This document shows, piece by piece, positions 26,944 to 38,500 of a stretch of DNA of 64,000 nucleotides. Position numbers and translations under genes: made by a program. The stretch lies in the NCBI GenBank assembly GCA_013365365.1, contig JABVXU010000036.1, forward strand, positions 124,001 to 188,000, given 5' to 3'. Position 1 is the stretch's first letter. Every line of letters begins with the position of its first letter. This DNA is from Cruorifilaria tuberocauda (Eukaryota > Nematoda > Chromadorea > Rhabditida > Onchocercidae). Under the pieces are notes generated by a model. That model did not search any database. It worked only from the letters and a program-made list of their open reading frames with translations, and was not told where the DNA came from.

Positions 26944-28714
26944 TTTTCGACCGACCATTAATTAGCCCATCGAAACTGTTCGAATGGACATGTCTTATCA
27001 TATCTAATCTTATCAAAGAAAAAAGAAAACATCTGCTAGATATTTTTGGTCGATTTCATTTCTTTTTTTCACTCACATCCTCGTCTAACTTCCATTGAAA
27101 TCTTTTGTTCAGTAATTTTATTCTCTCAAAATAAAAATATAATAAATTGTTCATAATCCAAATACAGGAATGCTGAAATATATCTTTTCTATTCAGAAAT
27201 CAAAAAATTTAGCCAAAGGCTATACTTGTTGCAAGTCCTTTAATACTGAATTAGTGTAAAACATGTAGGTATATTCTTAAAAAATGATAATAGATAATGA
27301 AAAACTAACAAACATTCGTTGAACGGAAAATGAAAAAACTGGATGAATAAGGGATTGCTGAAAAGGAAGCTCAGTGCTTTGTGTGATCGATAGACCTCCA
27401 GGCTTCCATAAGATATGTCGGAATATGGACTAGATGCTTCTTTCTTTTTTTATTTCCATTTCGACGCTTTACCGCTAATGGTTCATGAATAAATTCATTG
27501 ATGAAAAGCTCTGAAAAATTAATTACTGCTTTTCGATTCACTTCAGTTTTAAAATATGTAACAAACAGTACTCTTGCAGCTATCTTTAGCTTGTCTCTCT
27601 TTTTCACCCACTCTCTTCTTTCTCTCTTTATTATTATTCCTAATTGTGCATCAGGCTAATACGGAAATTCGAAAGCTTACCAGAATTCATCCATACTTTT
27701 CAGCTCGAGTAGTTAAATTTCTCTCTTAATCAAATAAATTTACTCAAATAATAATACGCACATGAAATTGGCGAAAAAAGTTCGAGAATTGGAGGAATTT
27801 TGTAATATGCCAGTTTTGGTAAGAAACTAGCTTCAGTTCTATTACAAGTTTTAGTTGAAATCATCAAACCTTTTCAAAATCAACGAAAAACTTATGAAAA
27901 ATTCTTTCCCTTAGAAATTTCAAAAATACCACTTGAATGTTACAAATGGTAAACATAATTAATCATAAAAGGTTGACAGTTCAATTTAATTAACATGACA
28001 AGTTATCAGGCTAACTGATAAGTTAAGCTGTAGGAAGAATGAATTTGGTTTATGGAGAGGAAATTTAAAGAAATTGGAATATTTGTGGGTTGTTAATGAG
28101 GAAATGAAGAGATAACCTAAGACTTAATTAGTACCCTTCATTTCAGGCCTTGCACTCAATTTGGAGGACCATCTTAATATAATATAACATAAAGCATAAG
28201 TGACATTTATATTCCATGGTTGCTTGCATTACTACTAGCTTGCATGTTGCAAGCATATATGCAAGCCTCTTTAAATGAATTAGCAATGAAGAGACGAAAT
28301 AGGTAAAGTAAAATGTAAACATCAGATATTTCGAAAATATTCTAAATCCTTCACCTCAAAATTACACCATTTCAGTTTTTCCGAATGTTGGCTTCTCCAT
28401 ACAAAAACTTTCACAAGGACACACTGTTTGTAACTTTCTGGTATCCTAAATATGACTTAATGCATTTTATATCAGAAATTTTATTAAACATATCATTTAC
28501 ACGAGAAATGTTATGTTAGCACGTATATAATGGTTGCTTAATTTCATATCTAACTATTATAACTTTGATTAATCTTTTCTCTTCAATTAAGTGATGCATT
28601 GTGGAATAGAATTGGAAATGGAATCAAAATGACATGAAAATGCGGAGAGATGTCAGATCTGACTCATAGATAGCTCTCAAATATCTAATCTAATATAAGC
28701 TTTCCTCATGAACT

Positions 28715-28951
28715 ATGCCACGACTGAATGAATTTGGATTATTGGGCAAGGAAGATTAATATGATGACCCTTATGAACGACCATTGCATTTGGTAGTCCT
28801 TTCTCAGCTATATAATCAAAAGCTTGACCCTGATTCTGAAGAGTGTGAATATTGTTATGAAAAAAACGAGGAACTTGAGAATTTCATCGATCCATCTCAA
28901 TTACCGAATATCTATGTAGAATATTCGTTCAGATATTCAAGTATTATATAA
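28715..28951 (+). pseudogene. Relic coding sequence with one internal stop, unknown family
   Basis: A frame starting ATG at 28715 runs 14 codons (MPRLNEFGLLGKED), meets TAA at 28757-28759, then stays open 63 more codons to TAA at 28949. The text after the stop is strongly protein-like and acidic, with a CEYC motif near codon 48, unlike the surrounding T/A-rich noise. No homologue is recognised and no convincing splice sites bracket it. It may be a decayed gene, an exon of an unseen gene with a nonsense change, or an assembly error at one base. Confidence 0.45.
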
Positions 28952-30007
28952 AATTATATAAGATTTTTGAAGAATTCCAAAATTAATTTCAAAATCTACA
29001 ACTTGAAAAAATCTAAAAAAACGTGGGGAAGAAGAAGATATTCACATTAATGGTTGATTTTTGAACTTTGTTTAAGTTCTATTTTTCGAAAAAACTTCAG
29101 CATAGACAAAAAAATTCAATACGATCTTGGAATTGTCAAAGAATAAGTTTTGTCGATTAGAAGAAGCAATTGAATTTTTAATTTCCAGTGGGCAAAGTCC
29201 CATATATCTTAACTAGGAACGGAAAGCTCGCTAGATTATAGATTTTTCCCAACTTTTTCCCCAGACATTTGGAGTTAAATTGAGATATGATAAAATAAAG
29301 TATTTTAAATCCGTAATAAATAATATGGAAATAGAAATGACAATGTTACTTAGACTTGGAAATAATCATAAATATTTCTAAAATTATAATTAATGAACAA
29401 TTTGGAAGTAATTAGAGAGCTGTAATGAATAACAGGATGCATAATAGAAGCAGAATCGAAGATGACAGGAATTGAAATCATCACGAAATGTAAAATTTAA
29501 TGTTATTCATATCGAGCCATTAGTTTTGATTCTTTCTTTAGTGATGAATTTTTTTTGTAGTGAAAATTCTTCCATCACCTTTTATCGCTCTTTGATTTTT
29601 TGATTTGTTGAGAGAGCTGGAAATGAATGGTGAAGATAGGGAAGTTTTTCTCGAACTACTACATTTTCTGATTTTCCTTCCATTAGATTTCACCCTTAGT
29701 CATTCCAAAGTGAGTGGAAGCATTGGTTGATTGCTTCGCAAACATCTCCACAGAAGACGAGTTCTGTTCAAAGTTACTCATTAAATTCCAAAGTATTAGC
29801 TCACTCAGCTAGCACTTTCCATTAACAATTCTATTCTACTGCTTTATACCCAGTCCATCTACTACATTGATAACGTTTCAAAGATTATTATCTAGTCAGA
29901 TTTTGAAAAATTTTCTTAAGGCCTTAATGAATTCATCAAATTAAACTTTTACTTTCATACAGGCAAATTTTTAAATTGCACATTAATTTTGCATTTTTAG
30001 AATATCA

Positions 30008-33000
30008 ATGGAAAAAGAAATGAGAAGGTGGAATTCGAAAGAAAATGAAGGAATACTGGAAATCTGTCCTGAAATTATGACAAATATTCGTTACGGTGGT
30101 ATGCAAGGCGAAGATGATGACAACGAAGCAGTGATAATTCTTTTTATAATTCAATCTATTTCATTAATAGTGAAATTTGACAAATTCAATAGTGAATTCT
30201 TGAAATAAAATTTAGGCGAAGAAAGCGGCAGAAGAGAGAGCACGTAAAAAGGCAGAGGTGCGTAAACGTCTGGAAGAGGCCAATCGTGTCAGAAAAGCCA
30301 AAAAAGGTTTCCTCACTCCGGAAAGAAAAAAAAAACTACGCGTTAGTTCTTTGTTACATTAATATTAATGGTCTGAAGAAGGAAGTATATGCTATGAATT
30401 CAAGAAAATTGTTAATTTGTTATTCTATGAAAAAGTTTATTATATATTACAGAAATTGCTGATGATGAAAGCGACAGAAGATTTGAAGCAACAGCAGATG
30501 CTACGAGAACAAGAAAGACAATATGTCTTACAAGAACGTATCCTACCTTTACCGAATTTGGATAACGTTCCGGATGGTTTGCTATTTTATAGTCAAATTT
30601 CCACAAGCTAAATTATTTTACTTTAAAAACGCAGATGTAGATTGCATGAGAAATATATTGGAAGAAATATTAAAGTGATTAAAGCATAATTGAAATTCAA
30701 GTTCAGATCATAAAATTTAGTGAAAATACGTGATCATAAATTGCTTGGAAGGATAACGGCAATAAATAAAATCGAACGATGTATTTTTGGTCAATAAGTC
30801 AATCAATTAAGATTAGCTCTTCTTTTTAAAACTGAATCTTTTTATGCTTGCCCCAGATATTTCTTAGTATACTATGGACACATTTTCGAATATGTCTAGA
30901 TGATTAGAAATAAATCATAATTAAGCGAATGTAAAAGGGTTATGCTTATTAATAGAAGTAATATATTATGAGCAATAAGAAATGTTATCTTAAAAAAATA
31001 TATACGTTGAAATGTGATTGATTTATTGTAGTAATCTATAAATTCCCAGCAAATGATAAAAATGAAAGTAATTAATCGAAGTAAAAAGATCTTTGGAAGA
31101 AGACTTTTTCCTCATTTCTGTTATTATTCAAATGATCAACTTTAAAGTTTTTCAAGAGAATATTCATAGAGGTGAACATCCTTTAAGATTATATTGTGAA
31201 TTTAAATTAAGTAAATTTACACATATTGAAAGATGTAGTAAACAACGATCATCAGTCAATAAATAACTTTTTAGAATAACAGAAATTCTTTTTTTCAATA
31301 AGAATTCTGACACTTCAAAAAATGTTTGAGTGTAAAATTTTTCAGACGAATTGGAAGAGATTGCAAAAAATATGGCTGAAAGATTGTTGCAATTAGAAAG
31401 TGAACATTATGATATTAATTATACTGTACGTCAAAAGGATTTCGAAATCAACGAATTGACTATTTTAGTTAATGATTTAAGAGGCAAATTGTATGTTGAT
31501 AAATCATTTTCTTTTAAATTTAAATTAAGTTTGAAAACTGCATGTCACCTTATCTTTCATGAATAATTCGTATTTACAGCGTGAAACCATCTTTAAAGAA
31601 GGTGTCGAAGACGGATAATAGGTTTGCGTTTTTCGTCTTCTTACCATTTTTTACTATTTCAGTAAAGAATTTAATATATTAATCTCGATGGCTGTTTCTT
31701 TAATTTCTTGATAACCTGATCTACTTGAAGTTTTTTCCAAGTAATTCATCTTCCTGCGAGTAATAAAGCATTAAGTTTATAAAATAGAAGAAAGTTTTAG
31801 ATTCAGCAAACTAAAGAAGAAAGATCAGAATTTCGTCGATTTTCGCACCAATTTGAAAAATGTAGAAAGTAATAAATTTACTTTAAAAGCGGTGAGTTTC
31901 TTTCCTGAGTTTGCATTTTATCAGGATAAAAGGATGTAAAACCGCATTTTACCGCTTCTTCAATTATTTCATCTTTAGCATTACAAATGATTATGCTTAA
32001 TTATAATAAATTCATTGAAAATTTAAATTAGAAATTCTAGAATTTTTCAGTTTATGGTTAATTTAATGAAAAATATTGCATAATTGATTGCATAAAATTT
32101 ACAAAATCGAGATTGAATGAAAATTCAGCCAAATATTAACTTGCACATTCAGAATTTAGTCTGAAATCTAAAACGATATTAATATCGATACTTCTAACGA
32201 ATCCCGATAATTTGTTATCTCTTTTCTCGTTTCTTCTGCTTGCTAAACCCAAAATTGTGACAGAAAGCGTTGATTTTGCTGTCTTTTGTAATTGCATTGA
32301 AAAAATGTTCGATTTTCTTTCTTTTATGGTTCTAAATTAATCCAGTAAAATATGGTAAAAATAGTAAGGTATAAAAAGGTAAAAAAATAGGTAAAAGTAA
32401 AATATTAAAACTTTAGAAATGGAAAAAAGCGTTCTCATTTGACACCTTCCTTTTTAAGAAGTTTTACTGATATACGGTAAAGTATTTCAGAGATTTGTGA
32501 ATGTAAAAATATTTAGGGAATTTAAATGAAATGTCTAAACTATAAAATACTGTAGGATTTCCAATAATGGGATAAGTTTCTATTAGCAATAGTAAATAAC
32601 TGAACAATTTTGCAGTGCTTTACTTTTCACTTAAATTTAATTTCATCAAATCTTCTCCTTCCAATAATAAAATAAGTACTTTACGTAAATTGTTTATTGC
32701 TTACGTTTTTTAACACAAAAATATCCTTGAAAAGACAAATATAAAAGTATTTCTGACTTAACAACATATTTCAATACAAGAAATAACCTTTGCGTTCTTT
32801 CTTTGCAAGATAAAATTTACAAAAATAAAACGGAATTTCGAAATCTATTGGAAATCCTCACATATTCTCCTGTGCGTTTTGCATGATCATTGATTGATCT
32901 TTATTAAATCAAACTGAAATCAAATATATACTTGATGATACATATTAAGGTTCCGAAAATATACAATAAGCATACTTTCGGTACATTGCTTTCATATGTT

Positions 33001-33079
33001 CTTACTTTCCGTTTCATCCAAAAAATGAAAATAACTTTTGCAGGAAAAGAAAGGTTCAACCGTTGATTGGAAGAAATGA
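30008..33079 (+). CDS. tni: Troponin I
   Basis: Inhibitory subunit of the thin-filament troponin complex in body-wall muscle; it holds tropomyosin in the blocking state and is released by calcium-bound troponin C. Exons: 30008-30130, 30216-30341, 30453-30576, 31346-31490, 31580-31621, 31801-31891, 33044-33079. All phases join, giving 228 residues. Visible: an acidic, short N-terminus; the Ala/Glu/Lys-rich IT-arm helix; [14 protein letters not shown]; the troponin T coiled coil; then [20 protein letters not shown] and the inhibitory-type block [13 protein letters not shown]. The last exon encodes only [11 protein letters not shown] and the stop, after a 1.15-kb intron, and matches the usual nematode Asp-Trp-Ser/Lys-Lys tail. 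The ATG at 30008 follows a TTTTTAG acceptor; an in-frame ATG at 30077 would give 205 residues and fits the family length as well. Several C. elegans paralogues exist, so the exact orthologue is not assigned. Confidence 0.95.
31892..33043. other. Last intron of troponin I
   Basis: A 1152-base intron, A+T-rich, before the tiny terminal exon. Degenerate GGTAAAA runs occur around 32350-32400. No alternative terminal exon with a good acceptor was seen. Confidence 0.6.
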
Positions 33080-35586
33080 AAGTGCTTCACCCGCAATGCA
33101 TGCTACTATTAAAATTTGTTCATGTAGTGATAGCTTCATTAGACGAAGCATTTATTTTTTTGCTTGAAATATCTACAATTGCTATCTATATCAACTACGA
33201 ACTTATAAAAACGAGTCTACTATCATTTGATACGATTGGATTTTAACGGAAATATAAAAATCAGTAACAAAATGATTTCCTATTAAAATTAACAAACAGA
33301 TAATGGTAATCATTGTTGACATTCGTCAAACCTCTTGATCAAAATGAACTAGATATAAAAAAGATCTAAATGAATGGATCATTGTTGTGGAAGGAACAAA
33401 TATCTATTTAACTTATAAATATACGATTACCATTATTCAAGAATTCGTTGTTATGACCGTACATTGTTTTTGAACTGCTTTCATTACTGACATGTAATAA
33501 TGATTTATAATTAGTGAGCTACATATTTATAAGTTAATTTAGCTGATCTGAATAGTTCTTGTTAATGCTATCAGTTTTCATGGATGGATGACGCAGTTGA
33601 CAGATAAGACTAATTCTAAATTATTTCGAAAGATCTTAACACAAATATTTTAGTAACAAAAATAAGGAATTAAAGTTTTCAAATTAAGAGGTATAAACAG
33701 CTCACTAAACGATAGCAGTAGTGAACAGTTCAATCTTATCAATGGATGGATCAGATTTGCTAATTTTAGGACAATTCGGTTCGACATCATAAGAAATGAA
33801 AAAATTTATGCTTAATAAAAATATTCCCATGGACTGAATAATTAGTTATCTAAATCAAAAAGATGCAGAAAGCTATTTTCGCCATTAAAAAGACAGTGAC
33901 ACGGAACAAACCAATTTCTCCTCATTGCTGATCAAAATTTACTATTTCTTCTCGTTCACTTATTTCACTCCAATTTTCAACAGTCGAGTGGAGTGAAATT
34001 AAAAAGGCCAAAGTTAATTTTGCTTACAAATATTGAGATAAGCAATAGTTGATAAATAAAAGGAACTGCTTAAATTTAGATCTGTTCAAATTTTTTGTAC
34101 TTAAAATTGCATATAATAAAAAGGATAGCATAACTGCCCCATTTTGTTCACTTTTCTTGCGCTTCCTGCAACTCTATTAAATATATTTCCATAGAACCTT
34201 AAATTTCAGCAGCTAGCAGCATAGATTACGTATGAATCAAATACATTTAATTTCATGTGGAAAATCATACAATATGAATAGTTGGCAATGTTCATCTTTC
34301 TTCCTACCATAATATCGCAACCATAAAAGCTTTTAATTCAAGTTATTGAGTTGAAGCCTATAAATAATAAATACAATTACGCTTCTTTGTGTTATTTCAA
34401 CCACAAAATTTGAATAAAGCAATTACCATTTATCCATTCGTGCATACTAATTTTGTTTTTTCTGTAAACATCTAATGAAGTGCTTATTCTGTCAATAAGT
34501 AGGTTAGCTGCGTAAACATACAGAATCTGAATATTGGAGACCTATTTTGAATAGCTTTTTTTTGTGTTTCTATTAAGATAATTATATCGAAAAAAACATT
34601 GACAACTAAGTAATAATTATTATTGAAGGAGTTTAGGTTAATTGCAGAATAGATAATCATCAAGTCTTCATGAAATACTAAATATCGATAATGCTAACCA
34701 CGGCTGTTGTAAAAGTACTAGCTGATTTTATACATCTTTGCAACTACCAACCAAATACCTGTCAATTCCGCTCGTTGGCTATGAAATATTTTCAATATAC
34801 TAATTTCTCCCACGTCCATTACAATATAACTATTTTCTGTCATTGCTACAACTTCGAAAATTCAATACTTTTTACTGTAAAGAATTTTTTCATTTACTAA
34901 TTAAAAAAACAAGAGAAGTGAATTAAAATAAAACTGCATTCACGGTTATCCAGAGATAATTGCCACTACACAAGTAATAAAAACAGTAATTACGTAAATA
35001 AATGCTGCGAAAACATATACACAAAAAATACGAACTTAATAAATATGAAAGTGATGATATAGAATTGTTAGCTAAAGGAGCGTGATAAATCAAAATAAGA
35101 AACTTACTAAATGGACATGAAAATTGCAAGAATTAATAAAAAGCAATGTACTCATTTATACCAAAGAAGAACTGATATTTTTTCACAAAGGAAAGTATCA
35201 CTAAAATCAAATTTCAAATAAAGAATCTAACCGCACTACTGATTACATTCAAGATGTTATCTATCAGTTTCAATAGTGATTGGATTGAAAATAATTGATT
35301 GAAATGATTGAAAATACTTAAGGTAACTTTACTCAAAATCTATCAGAATGCGCGCAATATGCAACTACGATACGGTTCGATTTTTAAAAATAAGAAACAG
35401 GAAAGAATACGTTTCTCAATTAACTTTTAAAATGAATTAGCAGCAAAAATAAATAGGAAAGTGCAAACTATATCATTTTTATCAAGTTTGCAAAAAACTT
35501 ATACTCGAACATAGTATATTGAAATGATCTACTTTGCTTGACATAATTCTGAAAATCAGTAAAACTGAGGTATCCTCTTCACAAAA
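33080..35586. other. Convergent intergenic region between troponin I and eat-6
   Basis: Holds the 3' ends of both genes. Only A+T-rich sequence was seen: AATAAA-like words occur on the plus strand near 33819, and short open frames at 34691-34900 (plus) and 34923-35129 (minus) look like noise. Confidence 0.5.
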
Positions 35587-38500
35587 TCAGTAGTACGTCT
35601 CACGCTCAACCCATCCGCCAGGGTATCGTCGAATGTAATAACGTCGAGCTTCATCATACACAAAAATCAGGATAGAAAATGGTAGTGCTGGAAACCACCA
35701 TGAAAACCTGAAATGTTTAACCATTTCAAATTAGAAACAAGTAATATTTTAGATTGATTGTAGTGAAATCTTATTTTTTGAGCACTACTTACCGAAGACC
35801 ATACATACGAAGGCCTTTGTCCAACCCTGGACAATAACACATGAACGCAGCAAGTGCTGTTTCAAAGACGAGACCGAAGTTCAATGTCCAGTTGCTCATT
35901 CCCTGCTGTACCAAAGAATTCCGTCTTGTTTTCGAAATAATTAAATCAGCCCACTGAACCACCACAATGGATACAAAATATGCTGTCTGACACGTATATT
36001 CCAGGATTTTACGATTTGCATATGTCTACAAATATGTCACATGTTTCTGCTGAAAATGATCAATATCTTCGAATTATGACTTACTTTTTATTGATCCATT
36101 GCTGGACATTTCAGTTAATGATGATGATGAAAAGAACAAAAAGATTTATCCACTTCTCCATAAACTTGTACAAAGACAAATTATAAGAGATCCTACCCAT
36201 TCCTGTCCATATGAATCTTCTAAAGAATTAAATGCACGCGAATCCCATTGAGCACGCAACTGGTATAAACGACTTGGCCAAAATCCGTTATCAGCCATGA
36301 TCCAGAAATACGTGAAAAAACCAGCCGATGCTTGAATCATTCCAATTTGTCCGTATGCCAACGAAATTAACCTATAATAATTAATCTATTAACATGTCCG
36401 TCATACTTAGATGTTATATACTTCACTACACATGGAGTTCATAAGACCTGATGGCTTTTTTCGAAATCAATTTCGTAATCTAATAATCCTTAGCTCTTTT
36501 AAAATTTTCTTATTTACCGTTCGTTGACAAGTTTATCATGTACTGGATCACGTGGTTGGCGCTTCATAATATCCGATTCAGCTTCTTCATAAGCAAGCGA
36601 TATAGCTGGTAACATATCGGTCCCAAGATCAATGCACAAGATTGTTACTGTTCCCAGTGGCAGTGGAATACCGAACAAGATGTAAGTAAGAAAAGGCGAT
36701 ATTTCCGGAATATTCGATGTTAACGTATAGGCAATAGACTTTTTCAAGTTATCAAAAATCAGTCGACCTTCTTCGACCCCAACCACAATCGATGCAAAAT
36801 TATCATCCAAGAGTATCATATCAGCTGCCTTTAATTCAATCAATCAATCAGTAAAATTTCTTACAGCAACTTAAGTTTATGTAAATGCATGATTTAAAAT
36901 TCCAAATTCTCAAGTTTTAACTCATTTTGACTTACTTGCTTGGAAACATCGGAACCAGCTATTCCCATAGCGACACCAATGTCTGCACGCTTCAATGCAG
37001 GAGAATCATTAACACCATCACCCGTAACAGCGACGATTTGTCCTTGTCGCTGAAATCCTTCCACAATCATCAACTTCTGTTGTGGCGATGTACGCGCAAA
37101 GACAATTTCACGGTGATGAGCGATGATATCGGCGAGTTGCTCTTCGGTCATTTCACGCAAGTCTGATCCATGAATTACTGCTGCATCTGCCTCATTGGGA
37201 TTCACTTCTTCCACCGCACAATTACGCTCTATTGCTATATCTTCAACAGTTTTTGATCCATCCGAAATGATCCCGACACTTTTGGCGATAGCTTTAGCTG
37301 TAATTGGATGGTCTCCAGTAACCTAAAAGACGCTGAGACTTCAAACACTTACAGTGAATATAAAATTCCTTTTGTTTTTCCTTAAAAAAATATAAACAAT
37401 TTTTAATGGGATTTGAAGTCACTGAAAATTTTCAAGAAAAACTTTTCAATTTCTAACCTTCCTTTAGTCTACCGCAATTTTCAATCTCTCCTATAACAAA
37501 TTTGAAATAATTTAAGGAATGATTTTCAGTAGGGCTTGAATTCCGAAACACCAAAAAAGTTGAAACAAACCATAACAACTTTGATGCCGGCAGATCGACA
37601 TTTGGCAACAGCATCTGGCACAGCAGCTCGCGGAGGGTCAATCATTGATACCAGACCAATGAAACATAAACCCTCTACTGGGAAATTGACCTCCTCCACG
37701 TTGAATTCATATCCTATAATTCGAACATAAAAATAACATATTTGAAAAGCATCACAAAATATTTACATCAAAAATAAAAGTGATAACACTGAAAAGATGG
37801 CAAATTGAATTAGTTTAGAATAATTCGAAGTAGTTTTTAATTAGGTTTAACAACTAGCTAGATAGTCAGAACTGCTTCCTTAAATTATAGACCACGAAGT
37901 CTAAATAAAAGGAGTTCTGTAGATTACCAATTTTCGAAATTCTAGCCTTCTCTGAATTAGCTTTAAACTGCTTTGCACGTCAATTTATTATTCGTATTGC
38001 TTAAGTAATAAAAAAATTTTTTTAAATGCCGAATATTTCAGCTTTTTGACCTCTAGGATATTTTGTGCTATCGAGACGATAATCACAAAATCCAAGGACG
38101 CGTTCACCCATACCACCTAATTGTAAATAAGCCTCCTCGAATTGTTTTCGACGCTCTTCATCCAGTGGATATATTTCTCCTTTCACCATAATAGCTGAAC
38201 ATCGATCCAGAATTCTTTCCGGAGCTCCTTTCATTACAAGCAGATATGATTCATCTCCATCATCAACTTCATGAATAGATACCTAAAACCAATGAAACAC
38301 TTATCTCTAGCGATTTTTAGTTTTTTTTTCGACTCTATAAACTAAAAGAAAGCTATAAAACCATTTTTCAATAAATCACCTGATATTTATTCGTAGAATT
38401 GAAAGGAATTTCTGCTATTTTTCGATTTTTCGCACGATAGCCAGCGACATTACCAAGCGTTAATTCACTATACTTTAATAATGCAATCTCAGAAGCATCA

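Larger units (their letters stand above)
23070..30007. other. Divergent intergenic region between max-1 and troponin I
   Basis: About 7 kb upstream of both genes, so it should hold both promoters. Seen: a GA-rich simple repeat at 23424-23453, a decayed copy of the max-1 first exon at 24486-24570, the second copy of a dispersed repeat at 25628, a perfect palindrome at 26921-26943 containing two CATATG E-boxes, an unrecognised 90-codon minus-strand open frame at 27371-27660, and a relic ORF at 28715-28951. No RNA gene was recognised. Confidence 0.5.

Noticed and set aside
31892..31939. Alternative end of troponin I (Asp-Lys-Arg-Met-stop) after a TATCAG acceptor
   Set aside because: It would need a 33-base intron, too short, and lacks the conserved terminal Trp-Lys-Lys.
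35980..36186. 68-codon plus-strand frame
   Set aside because: Antisense to the sodium pump exon 35793-36025 and its intron.
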